A stretch of DNA of 64,000 nucleotides from Deinococcus sonorensis KR-87 (GTDB taxonomy: Bacteria; Deinococcota; Deinococci; Deinococcales; Deinococcaceae). The translations under genes were made by a program, and so were the position numbers. Location: the NCBI RefSeq assembly GCF_040256395.1, contig NZ_CP158301.1, forward strand, positions 1-64,000, in the 5' to 3' direction. The notes under the pieces are model-generated. The model saw only the letters and a program-made list of their open reading frames with translations. It did not search any database and was not told the origin of the DNA. Below, piece after piece: positions 52,286-61,056 of this stretch (within the stretch, counting starts at the first letter, position 1; each line of letters begins with the position of its first letter).

Positions 52286-52753
52286 AACCTTGACGTAGAA
52301 CCGATCGCGGGGAGAATCTCACGCCGTCACACACGCTACTGGCGTTATCACTAATTTCGAACGCTGGTGTTAAGCAGTGCAACTGACGACATGAGGGTCA
52401 GACCATACGCATTTCTGGGTTTTGTATGCTATACTACTAAATAGCCGCGCCAAAAACTGATCGGAGCGTGGAAATTCGCGCCCAGAATTGAGGAGCCTAA
52501 AGATGGATTGGCTTTCAACTCTATTTTTTCCTTGATCGGCGGAATTGTTCTAACTGTGCAAGGGTGATGCTGCATCTTCGTTATTAATGAGTTTGTTCTC
52601 AAACCGAACATAACTCATAAAATTAGATTTTCCTAAAATATCAAACCTATATCGACATAAACGTTGATTTTCTCAATCAATGCGCCCTTATTGATAAGCG
52701 CCGTCCTTCCATATGCCCTTGCTCCCGTGAGTAAGTTTGGGGAGGAAGTCTTT

Positions 52754-53335
52754 ATGGGACTTTGCTGTGCAGGCAGTCAGGGTGAGCCTTCCGACGCAGA
52801 TACCTGTCGGAGGATTGGCGGAGACTACCATGAAAAATCTACGGAAAGTTGCATATCTACCTGTGCTTTCCTTGGAGCACTTCATGACTATGTAGATAAG
52901 ACCACCAACAGCGATCCGGTTGTTTTGCTCGCAATGGGGGGCACATACAGCACGTTATACGATTTTCGCGATCATGTGCTGAAACGGTGTGAAGTAGGGC
53001 GGAAAGTGCTCAGTCTCTACCGCGAGCATTCAGCGCGGGCAATTGCTCTCCTCCTTCACGAGCCCGAGCTGTTGGTAGAAACCCTGCGCGCCTTCCTGAT
53101 GGTCGCCTCGTTTAGCCGTGAAATCGTGCGCGTGGCTCATGGAGCTCGTGGCGCCGATGATCCAGAACGTCGTCTGAACCGCAAAATGTACAAACTCGTC
53201 GAGAAAGTCGGCCAAGGCCTCCGAGAAGTGGGTGCTGGGGAATTGGATGAGCCAGTCGATTACGCTCTAGCAATGTTTCATAAAATGATAGAGATGACAC
53301 CTGAAGACGTCTTTGCTTCTCTAAGAGTGGATTGA
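52754..53335 (+). CDS. hypothetical protein, 193 aa
   Basis: ATG at 52754 with GGGGAGGAAG upstream; the frame is also open from 52664. The N-terminus is Cys-rich (GLCCAGSQGEPSDADTCRRI, STESCISTCAFLG). The rest is helical: DPVVLLAMGGTYSTLYDFRD, HSARAIALLLHEPELLVETL. The preceding 400 bases are AT-rich. It lies 86 bases before the 809-aa gene on the same strand and may be its partner. No family recognised. Confidence 0.6.
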   Translation: MGLCCAGSQGEPSDADTCRRIGGDYHEKSTESCISTCAFLGALHDYVDKTTNSDPVVLLAMGGTYSTLYDFRDHVLKRCEVGRKVLSLYREHSARAIALLLHEPELLVETLRAFLMVASFSREIVRVAHGARGADDPERRLNRKMYKLVEKVGQGLREVGAGELDEPVDYALAMFHKMIEMTPEDVFASLRVD

Positions 53336-53421
53336 TTTTAGGTAGCTGAGTTGCGAAGGTGGCCTTCGTCTCGTGCCTTGTCACACTAACTACCTCCTTT
53401 CGAAAAACGCGGGGGAACTGT

Positions 53422-55851
53422 ATGGCATTCATTGAGTTTGAAGTTAAATCTCCTAGGTTTGCAGAGCTCATTCGCCTAGTGGTGAGCACAGCACCAATCC
53501 CAGTTCCTACATTGCCGTCCCTCGGTCAGGATCGGCTAATATCGAAAATCGTTTGGGAAGATATCGAGATCTTGCCTGGAGTACCGGGCATCCTCACTGC
53601 GCAGGCTCCGATAACCATCTCACACTCGAGCATTGCCGAACTTAGGGCGAATCCGAAAGCAATTCCGCAGGTGACACAGGGAGTTGCCTCTCTTTTGGTC
53701 TCCGCCTCGCCCAGTGGGCTTACCGTCGCGCTGGCAAGCGTCCACTTTGAGGCGCAGGGTCAAGACGACTTTTCACCCCCCCTCTTGCTGACCGAACTGA
53801 CCGAACGAGACTTAAAACTACCCGGCGACATGACGGCCGACATACCTGTGACCATTTTTGGTGCCGCCATCATCGCAAGCGCGGAAGTATTCACCGTTCG
53901 CTTTGCCACGTCCCCTGACGACGATCTTTTCGCTCCAGCAGCAAATAGACTTCTGGACAAAGATGACGAATGGTTAATTTGCATTTCCGGCAACGCGCTT
54001 GCTGAAATATTAGTTACCGAAATTACTAAAGGCATGAAGAAATTAGACTCTGATAGTGGTATAGCGATCGAGGATGAGCCAAGCGCTTCGTGGAGTTGGG
54101 TACCGACCACAGGCAAGTGGGCTGCAGTAGGAAGTGTAGGGATTGTCAAAGTCGACGCCTGCTTCTCAATCTTTGAGGTCTTCGACCCCAGTTTCGCCGT
54201 CGACTTATCAGTGAATATAAACACTAGAGTTACTTTTGCACCCAACGCCGAGTTCAGAAAGGTTGGGGACGAAATACTAAAAACAACTCTGACCGTTACA
54301 AGCGATGTATCCGATTGGGATTCGGCAAGATGCTGGGCTGGGAGTGCCGGAGTGTTAAGTGCGATATTTGCGGCTCTCTTCCCGCCATTGGGCATTTCAG
54401 TTGGCATCGGGTCGCTCTTCGCCATAAGTGAACTTATCCGTATGTTCGTAGGTGTTGAGATAGCAAAAGAGTCTCCGACCGGCAATTTCATGAAAGTTGC
54501 CAGCGATATCGGATCAGCGACATATGAGGAGACCATTAAACTGAAAACGGCGTTGCCACAATCGGTCTTGCTCTCTTCCGCAGAGGCGGGTGCGGAAGGC
54601 GTCGTTTGGATGGGAAAATTCGGTTTTCTGCCACCCGCCGAACACCTCAGCGAATTTACGCCAGACGGCGGTAGGTTGGAAGGAACGTGGCAGGGCCACT
54701 ATAGTTGTAGCCAACACCGCTGGGAGCAGAATTTTCTGACCCCCAGCATACGAGTTGCTGACTCCGCAGTTGTTATTGGGCAGCGCTTTAAAACTGTGCC
54801 AGTCAAGATTTTTGACACTAGCCAGATTGAACCGGCTAGTCATTGGAGATACGAAGTCTTGACGACGGTTGAGGCGATTCAATATGTTGGAGTTGTATCG
54901 ATCGACGTGTCGCAGGGTGATGAATGCCGCCTGTTCCTTCACACATCAGCAGGCATCTGTTGCTTTGATATCCCGCCGCTTCAAGCTCCTCCCCCGGTAC
55001 CGAACGAACTTGACCTGGGAATTATGGCGGTTGTAAATTGTCGCCTTTACCAAGAAATTTTTACACCACGTGTGAAGCTTGGGTGGCTGATCGACCCACC
55101 GCCATTTCACTATGGTTATCCACCACTACGTCAATGGCTTCTGACAATTGAGCATCTTCCAGATGGCGCTAGCGCCGTTCTCCACGAGCATGAACGGGCG
55201 GACAACGCTCGTCCTCGCCAGAGGCAAGTATCGCGAGTCGTTGCCGAACGCGCTGGCGCACTGTGGATTGAAAGGGTGACCAACGACAAGACCGAGCTTG
55301 ACCTTGAGCTAAAGATGCCCAGTGGTGAGGGCGGAATCCGCCTCGCCCAACGGTGGCTATTACCGCTCCGCATCATTGACTTGGGCGCTCCAGCTACGGC
55401 CCTTACACGAGTCAATCAGTCCGTTTTTACGTTGACACGTGAGCAGCTTGTGGAGGTGAATCTCAGTTCGAACGACACCTCATTCAGCCCAACCCGCCAA
55501 CGTGGCCTGGCTGTCGACCTGGGACGGTTGGTTCTTTGGGGGGATGAAGGAGTCTATGAGCTTGACGGCCTACGGGCGCGGCAACTCATCAGTAAGCCCG
55601 TCCTTGCCGTTTATAGGGATCAGGAGGGCCGCTTAATCTACATAGGACGAAGCAAGGCCTTCTACATTGACGGGCGTACCGCGCCTCTCCGAGAGCAGAA
55701 GGAGACGCCATCAGCCATACACGAATTCCTTCCAGCCAGCTTAACCTTAGATGGCGGTCAAATTGTGGCCCCCTGGGGGCAGCAGCTAATTTTCGCGACA
55801 TCGTCAGTTACCAATATCCAAGTCGACCGAATACAGATGCCCAACGCTTAG
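53422..55851 (+). CDS. large unrecognised protein, 809 aa
   Basis: ATG at 53422 with GGGGGAAC upstream. There is no N-terminal signal. The first 290 residues are beta-rich (VSTAPIPVPTLPSLGQDRLI, AQAPITISHSSIAELRAN). Residues about 309-350 hold a hydrophobic hairpin, AGSAGVLSAIFAALFPPLGI and SVGIGSLFAISELIRMFVGV, which could insert in a membrane. The last 300 residues look like a beta-propeller-type domain (GRLVLWGDEGVYELDGL, VLAVYRDQEGRLIYIGRSKA). GC content is lower than in typical genes of this window. I do not recognise the family. It may work with the neighbouring 193-aa and 1089-aa genes. Confidence 0.7.
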   Translation: MAFIEFEVKSPRFAELIRLVVSTAPIPVPTLPSLGQDRLISKIVWEDIEILPGVPGILTAQAPITISHSSIAELRANPKAIPQVTQGVASLLVSASPSGLTVALASVHFEAQGQDDFSPPLLLTELTERDLKLPGDMTADIPVTIFGAAIIASAEVFTVRFATSPDDDLFAPAANRLLDKDDEWLICISGNALAEILVTEITKGMKKLDSDSGIAIEDEPSASWSWVPTTGKWAAVGSVGIVKVDACFSIFEVFDPSFAVDLSVNINTRVTFAPNAEFRKVGDEILKTTLTVTSDVSDWDSARCWAGSAGVLSAIFAALFPPLGISVGIGSLFAISELIRMFVGVEIAKESPTGNFMKVASDIGSATYEETIKLKTALPQSVLLSSAEAGAEGVVWMGKFGFLPPAEHLSEFTPDGGRLEGTWQGHYSCSQHRWEQNFLTPSIRVADSAVVIGQRFKTVPVKIFDTSQIEPASHWRYEVLTTVEAIQYVGVVSIDVSQGDECRLFLHTSAGICCFDIPPLQAPPPVPNELDLGIMAVVNCRLYQEIFTPRVKLGWLIDPPPFHYGYPPLRQWLLTIEHLPDGASAVLHEHERADNARPRQRQVSRVVAERAGALWIERVTNDKTELDLELKMPSGEGGIRLAQRWLLPLRIIDLGAPATALTRVNQSVFTLTREQLVEVNLSSNDTSFSPTRQRGLAVDLGRLVLWGDEGVYELDGLRARQLISKPVLAVYRDQEGRLIYIGRSKAFYIDGRTAPLREQKETPSAIHEFLPASLTLDGGQIVAPWGQQLIFATSSVTNIQVDRIQMPNA

Positions 55852-56190
55852 CACAATCTGGCTGGCGTGCTCCAGTCCTAATTGTCGGCCTGGCTCGGGC
55901 TCGGGTCGCCCGTACCGTACCCTAGGGCGGCTCGCACGTGCCGTACAGGGAGGTTGCACGCGGCCGAGGGTGCGTTCAGTTTGGAGGGGGTTCAGCCGTA
56001 GTCACGCTGTCAGCCTCCAGTGTAGGCGAGCAGCGCAAGGGCGTGCAGCCCGGTGAGCTTCGGTCTCCTGCCCCTGGAAGTTTTTCGACTTGACGTAGCA
56101 CAAACGCCTTGATAGCAGCTGCAAATTGCTAGGTGCGACGGACACATTCAGGTTGGTCCGCTGAATCTCTCCTTTGAAATAGAGGCGAAG
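55852..56190. other. intergenic region with possible transposase relic
   Basis: Minus-strand frames around 56017-56097 read YVKSKNFQGQETEAHR and, in another frame, LHALALLAYTGG, which resembles the C-terminal end of an IS4-type transposase in decay. No other feature seen. Confidence 0.3.
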
Positions 56191-59100
56191 ATGACAGATT
56201 TCCTGAAGTCGCCAGCCCTTGATGGTTCACCTGGGCAGGCGTATGCAAGTCACAAGGCTAGAGCCAATGGAATCGCGCGGTTTTTCGCCCAGGCCCATCC
56301 TCTGGAAACCGTTAACGGCAAGGCAGGAGAAGACCAGACAATCACACTACTCGCCCATCTGCACGCCGCGTCCGTCGATCCGAATGTTATCGTTGATGGC
56401 AAAGTAGTGCGCGATTACATTCCCGCAGCGCTGAGGCGACTCAATCCTGGCGACGGTCTTGTCGGCACACGGCACGACTACGACATGGCCCTCAAGGGGC
56501 TGATGACGATCGCCTATCGCTATCCCCACCTACTGGGTGTGGGTGGCGTAGACTTCATCCTCAATAACCTGGTTCCGGACAACATCCGAGGGGGCCACCC
56601 GGACGAGATCGAGATTGTCGAGGTGACCTTTGTAAACATCGACACTCCTGAAACCGAAAATCATTTGCTGATGATCGAGAGCAGCCGCTACCTCGTCAAT
56701 CAGCTGCTCCATGACAGGATCCCTGATCCCCAGTTTGACAACGCGGCGAATGGATTGAGCCGTTGGATTCTCAGTTACCTTCAGACGATCGCCAAGCACG
56801 ACTTCCTGGAGTTCAATGCCCGCCCCTACGCGCGGCTCGCGCTGCACCCCTTGTATAATCTGCACGAGTTTGCGCGTGAGCCGGAGATCAGGATGGCCGC
56901 GCAGCTCCTGCTGGACTACACAATGATGAAATTCGCTGTCTCGAGCAATCGCGGTCGCCGCGTCAGCCCGTTCAGACGCCTGCAACACCGGATCAACCAT
57001 CAAGCTAATTGGTTCAACGATCTTTACAATGACCTCGGCGATCAGGTGGCAGGCTACTTCATGGCCTACACGGGTTTTATTGACCCTGAGGGCAGCCCGG
57101 GCGGGTTCCCGCCGAGCCTGACTTACACCGCTTTGATCTCTGCATCGGCGACCTACCGGCCGCCCCCCGCGGCCTACATCCTGGCGATGAAGCGGGACAA
57201 TCCTCCCTCGCTACACCGCTTCTACCATGGGACGCGGCCGCGGCTCAGAGGATCGCCCGACATCGCCGAGGGTGGTCTCGAGATCTACTACCATTCACCG
57301 TCTTTCCTGCTGTCGGCGGGTGGATCCTTCCTGAACAGCGGCTACGGGCACGATGAGATCGACATCGGCAAAGAGGCTTGGGAGCAGACCTCGCGTGCCC
57401 AGGCCACCACACTGATTCCGACGCAGGCTGATACCCGGTTCCACGATCTCATTCGCTTCGAGCCATACCCGGACCCACTCGTCGACCCATACGCGGACGA
57501 CCCTGACGACCCCGACACGCTACATGCGCGCGCGGTCAATATCGGCGTTGACCGCGGCTTGATCGCAGGTGCCAACCTCCGCCCCGCCGAAAAGAAGACG
57601 ATCCTTGAGCATGCCACCTCGACCTCGCCCGCGCTCACCCTCCACAACGGTGGGTTGCTGATGGCCTGGAAGGGGTCAGGCAACGACAACCTCAACGTCG
57701 CTAAAGTTGAGAGCACGACCGTGCTCGGATTCGAAGGCGTCGAGGGCATCGAAGGAGTGGTCACCCTAGCTGACGCCACCGATGCCTCTCCAGCGCTGGC
57801 CTCTCATAATGGACGACTCTTCTTGGCATGGAAGGGCTCTGGCAACGACCAACTCAACCTGGCCTACTCCGATGATGGAGTCACCTTCATCGGAAAGAGG
57901 ATTCTGGCAGACTCCAGCGAACACAGTCCGGCATTGGTTTCTTACGGTGGCAGACTCTATCTCGCCTGGACCGGTCTCGACGAGCATCTGAACGTTGCCA
58001 AGGTGGTCCTGTTCGGGAACACTGAAGGCGGTTTTGGTATCGAGGGCCTGGAAGCCAAGATCGTCCTTGGCGATACCAGCGAGGCCTCGCCAGCGCTGGC
58101 ATCACACAATGGACGGCTTTTCCTAGCATGGAAGGGGTCCGGCAACGACAACTTGAATCTCTCGTACTCTGATAATGGAGCGACCTTTCACGGAGACATG
58201 ACCTTCCCTGATACGAGCAGCCATGGTCCGGCGCTGACGAGCCACGGCGGACGGCTCTTCTTGGCCTGGAAAGGGTCGGGCAACGAGAACCTCAACGTCG
58301 CAAAGGTGGCGCTCTTAGGTAATACGGGGGGAGGCTTCGGCATTGAGGGACTCGAGGACAAGGTTGTGCTCAGTGAGACCAGCGAGGAACCCCCAGCGTT
58401 AGGCTCCCAGAACGGGATGCTCTTCTTGGCCTGGAAAGGCGAGGGCGAAGATCATCTGAATCTCAGGGTTTCCCAGGATGGCACCTTTCAGGCCTTGGGT
58501 CCCTGGCTCTTCTGCAACCTTGGCCATCTCGGCTTCTACGTCGCGGCCTATCGCACGCCCGTGGCCAGGCCGGAAGATCTCGATCCAGTGCCTGACAACT
58601 TAGCTCTGGTCTACGCCATGGAAAGCGGCGGGATGGACTTCGACCGGTTCCGAATCGCGACCATGGGGCTCAACCAGGGCTTGCCGGCCGCGTTCGAGTA
58701 CGGCGGCCATTACCAGTTCAACGCGCCGGACGGCAAGCGCTTCGCAATCTGGTTTGTGCTCACCGAGCTGAAGTACACGGCGCGGGTCGTCAACTTGAAC
58801 GATCAGCACGCTATCGGCGACCTCAACACGCTGCCGCTTGTTTCCGGCGAGTACATGGTGTCGCCCGGTGGGCACGAGGGCTTGATCGAGATTCGGCACC
58901 CGGGGTGCACTGATGTCCCAGTCGTGCTCGATTACCGCAACGCTGAGAGGCCCGCGCGTGACGACAACCGGAGCGACTGCACAGAACCTTGGATCGACCG
59001 CGCCCGAGCGCTCTTCGCCATCGCCAAAGCGTTTGACGAACAAGGAGAGTTTACAGACGGGCGGACAGCACTCGTCGATGCGGTGCACCTCTACGACGAG

Positions 59101-59460
59101 CTGCTTACGCTAAACCCCGCCCAGAACAGGTCGCCCCTCGCTTTCGCCGTCATCCAGGCGCTGGGCAGAATGGGCCTGGATTATAGTGTTTCGGAAGCTG
59201 ATCTTCGCGACTGGCTCGCCAATCCGCTCTTTACCCCATATCCGGCGATTTCACAGGCGCTGCTTCTTCTAGGGCGGCGTCTCAAGGCCCCTGTCTTCCT
59301 TGACGTCATTGTCAAGAATTACGAGCACACGCCCGGCGTCGCATCCCCACAAAAGGTAGAAGATGTGAAGGTAGACGTCCTGAAGGCAGCGATTCTGGAG
59401 GGTTCAAACATGCGCCATGGAACGAATGTGCATGATTTCGAGCAACTCCTACAACCGTGA
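56191..59460 (+). CDS. large protein with internal SPAL-x-WKG repeats, 1089 aa
   Basis: ATG at 56191 with GAGGCGAAG upstream. No signal peptide. Residues 1-400 are mostly helical and unrecognised (FIDPEGSPGGFPPSLTYTAL in the middle). Residues about 480-770 contain six repeats of 45-55 residues marked by SPALASHNGRLFLAWKGSGN and LNLAYSDDGVTF, a pattern of sialidase-like (BNR-type) beta-propeller blades. The C-terminal 300 residues are alpha/beta with a helical repeat-like end. The propeller may bind glycans or another ligand. It follows the 809-aa gene, whose C-terminus is also propeller-like. Confidence 0.75.
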   Translation: MTDFLKSPALDGSPGQAYASHKARANGIARFFAQAHPLETVNGKAGEDQTITLLAHLHAASVDPNVIVDGKVVRDYIPAALRRLNPGDGLVGTRHDYDMALKGLMTIAYRYPHLLGVGGVDFILNNLVPDNIRGGHPDEIEIVEVTFVNIDTPETENHLLMIESSRYLVNQLLHDRIPDPQFDNAANGLSRWILSYLQTIAKHDFLEFNARPYARLALHPLYNLHEFAREPEIRMAAQLLLDYTMMKFAVSSNRGRRVSPFRRLQHRINHQANWFNDLYNDLGDQVAGYFMAYTGFIDPEGSPGGFPPSLTYTALISASATYRPPPAAYILAMKRDNPPSLHRFYHGTRPRLRGSPDIAEGGLEIYYHSPSFLLSAGGSFLNSGYGHDEIDIGKEAWEQTSRAQATTLIPTQADTRFHDLIRFEPYPDPLVDPYADDPDDPDTLHARAVNIGVDRGLIAGANLRPAEKKTILEHATSTSPALTLHNGGLLMAWKGSGNDNLNVAKVESTTVLGFEGVEGIEGVVTLADATDASPALASHNGRLFLAWKGSGNDQLNLAYSDDGVTFIGKRILADSSEHSPALVSYGGRLYLAWTGLDEHLNVAKVVLFGNTEGGFGIEGLEAKIVLGDTSEASPALASHNGRLFLAWKGSGNDNLNLSYSDNGATFHGDMTFPDTSSHGPALTSHGGRLFLAWKGSGNENLNVAKVALLGNTGGGFGIEGLEDKVVLSETSEEPPALGSQNGMLFLAWKGEGEDHLNLRVSQDGTFQALGPWLFCNLGHLGFYVAAYRTPVARPEDLDPVPDNLALVYAMESGGMDFDRFRIATMGLNQGLPAAFEYGGHYQFNAPDGKRFAIWFVLTELKYTARVVNLNDQHAIGDLNTLPLVSGEYMVSPGGHEGLIEIRHPGCTDVPVVLDYRNAERPARDDNRSDCTEPWIDRARALFAIAKAFDEQGEFTDGRTALVDAVHLYDELLTLNPAQNRSPLAFAVIQALGRMGLDYSVSEADLRDWLANPLFTPYPAISQALLLLGRRLKAPVFLDVIVKNYEHTPGVASPQKVEDVKVDVLKAAILEGSNMRHGTNVHDFEQLLQP

Positions 59461-59472
59461 GGGCTGTAGTGA

Positions 59473-59898
59473 GGTTAACCCGGTTTTGCGGTTCTTCCGC
59501 TGATTCCGTGCAGTGGGTCAGCTTGCGAGCAGGGCACGTTGGCGGAGCGTCTCAAACGATCCGCGCCCGTACATCTGACGCTTGATGAGCTTGATCTTTT
59601 CACCACGCCTTCGGTCGGCCCGTTGCTCCAGGGTAAGGTGATCGCGGCCAGTAGGGCGTCTCGCTCCCTGTTCAGGCTGGTCGCCAGCGTTTGGATGTCG
59701 GGCAAGCCACAAGAAGTGGCTTGCGCCAACCACCAGTCCAGACGCTGAGCATTCCCATCCCGGAACAGCTGACGGAAGTCCAGGGCCAAGCGACGCATTT
59801 CGTTCACAGGCGCACACGTCTCCGTCAGCGCGTCCAGGAGCACACCCACTTCACCTGCGACACAGAATCAGCGGAAGAACCGCAATATCGGGGCAGCC
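59473..59898. mobile_element. internally deleted ISL3-family element (about 426 bp)
   Basis: Both ends remain: GGTTAACCCGGTTTTGCGGT (from 59473) and, inward from 59898, GGCTGCCCCGATATTGCGGT; both continue TCTTCCGCTGATTC. Inside, on the minus strand, is only the C-terminus of an ISL3 transposase: LALDFRQLFRDGNAQRLDWW and TLPWSNGPTEG, then in another frame KIKLIKRQMYGRGSFETLRQ. It is a MITE-like deletion derivative that a full element could still mobilise. Confidence 0.75.
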
Positions 59899-60044
59899 TC
59901 ACATCCACCGGGTGGTTCCGAGCGTGGACCGAACTCCACTTTTGATCGCTCCAGTCATCGTGTACGGCAGGAACTGTTCCCTGGAGCTGGTTGCACCAAT
60001 GGTCGATCCCTTCTGCCGGTTGGCGGGAACCTGCGAGGCATCGC

Positions 60045-60150
60045 TTAGCCCGCCTGGAACAGCTCGTGAAACTTGAGCAGCGGGTATTCGCCCAGGCCCT
60101 CGACGATCACGCCGGTGCTGTGCACCTCGGCCACCCGGTAGGACTTGCCG
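60045..60150 (-). pseudogene. C-terminal gene fragment cut by IS6 copy 2
   Basis: The frame GKSYRVAEVHSTGVIVEGLG followed by EYPLLKFHELFQAG ends at 60045 and begins exactly at the IS6 end. It looks like the tail or body of a small phage/plasmid protein. Joined to the DNA right of IS6 copy 1 (22089 onward, minus strand), the frame would stay open as LNELNSGKSYRVAEV. Confidence 0.5.
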
Positions 60151-60961
60151 GGTTGTGGCAAGTTGTTGCCCTCCAAGAAGCAGAGGGGCCTCGGGAAGGC
60201 AGACGGCCTGAAGATTAGGCCGCCTGCCACATGGTCTCTTGCCACGTCCTGAAGGCGACCTTCTGGTAATGACGACGGTGGCGAGCGGGAACGGTGGAGC
60301 GGGCAAGGTGGTGGAGATTCATGATTCGGGCGTGCAGGTCGAGGAAGGTCTGTGCTCGTTTTCGTGATCTGAACCCTCGCTGTTGCCGTTCCTGGCGCCG
60401 TGTGGCGCGATGGGACTGCTCAATCAGGTTGTTGCAACGGGCGGTCGAGACGACCTGAACATGCTCCACGGCATGGAGCACGGGGAGTGCCCGCAGCGCT
60501 GCCCCATAGCTCCAGAGCTTGTCAGTGTGAATGACCTCCGGTACGTCATATTCCCTCAGCAGTCGGCAGAAAAACGATCTGGCGGCCTCGGTGTCACGGC
60601 GTTGCTGAAGGAAGACGTCCAATACGGCTCCGTGTTCATCCACGGCCCGCCACAACCAGTGGTTGACCCCGCCGACGTCCACACACATCTCGTCGAGCTG
60701 CCACCGAGAACCCCGTCGGGGTTCTCGGTGGCGGAGGCCCTGCGCGAAGAGGTCACTGAACTTGATGCACCACGTCCGAATGGACTCACGCGTCACGGCA
60801 ATACCCCGTTCCAGCAGGAGTTCTTCGACATCCCGGTAACTCAGGGTGAAGCGGTGATAGAGCCAAACCGCGTAACCAATGATCGGGAGGGGGAACCGAT
60901 ACCCAGGGAACTTCTGACCGCTCAGCACCGCTTCACCCTATCCCGACAACTTGCCACAACC
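60151..60961. mobile_element. IS6-family insertion sequence, copy 2 (811 bp)
   Basis: Same ends as copy 1 (GGTTGTGGCAAGTTGT and ACAACTTGCCACAACC) and apparently identical internal sequence, in the same orientation 38,873 bp away. The flanking octamers ACTTGCCG and GAGAGTGC do not match each other. Confidence 0.92.
60215..60928 (-). CDS. IS6-family transposase, copy 2
   Basis: Same 237-aa protein as at 21342-22055 with intact DDE residues. Identity of the copies suggests recent duplication or gene conversion. Confidence 0.92.
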   Translation of the reverse strand: MLSGQKFPGYRFPLPIIGYAVWLYHRFTLSYRDVEELLLERGIAVTRESIRTWCIKFSDLFAQGLRHREPRRGSRWQLDEMCVDVGGVNHWLWRAVDEHGAVLDVFLQQRRDTEAARSFFCRLLREYDVPEVIHTDKLWSYGAALRALPVLHAVEHVQVVSTARCNNLIEQSHRATRRQERQQRGFRSRKRAQTFLDLHARIMNLHHLARSTVPARHRRHYQKVAFRTWQETMWQAA

Positions 60962-61056
60962 GAGAGTGCCACAGGCTGAGGAGCGCCGGGGTGCACCACC
61001 CCTCCAGAACCCCCGATGCCCCGACGCGGCAGCAGACGCGACTTCCGATGACACGG

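Noticed and set aside
60962..61056. Missing 5' end of the truncated methyltransferase to the right of IS6 copy 2
   Set aside because: A frame can be joined through a shared GAG, but the added sequence is Arg/Ser-rich and has no conserved methyltransferase feature, so it is not supported.
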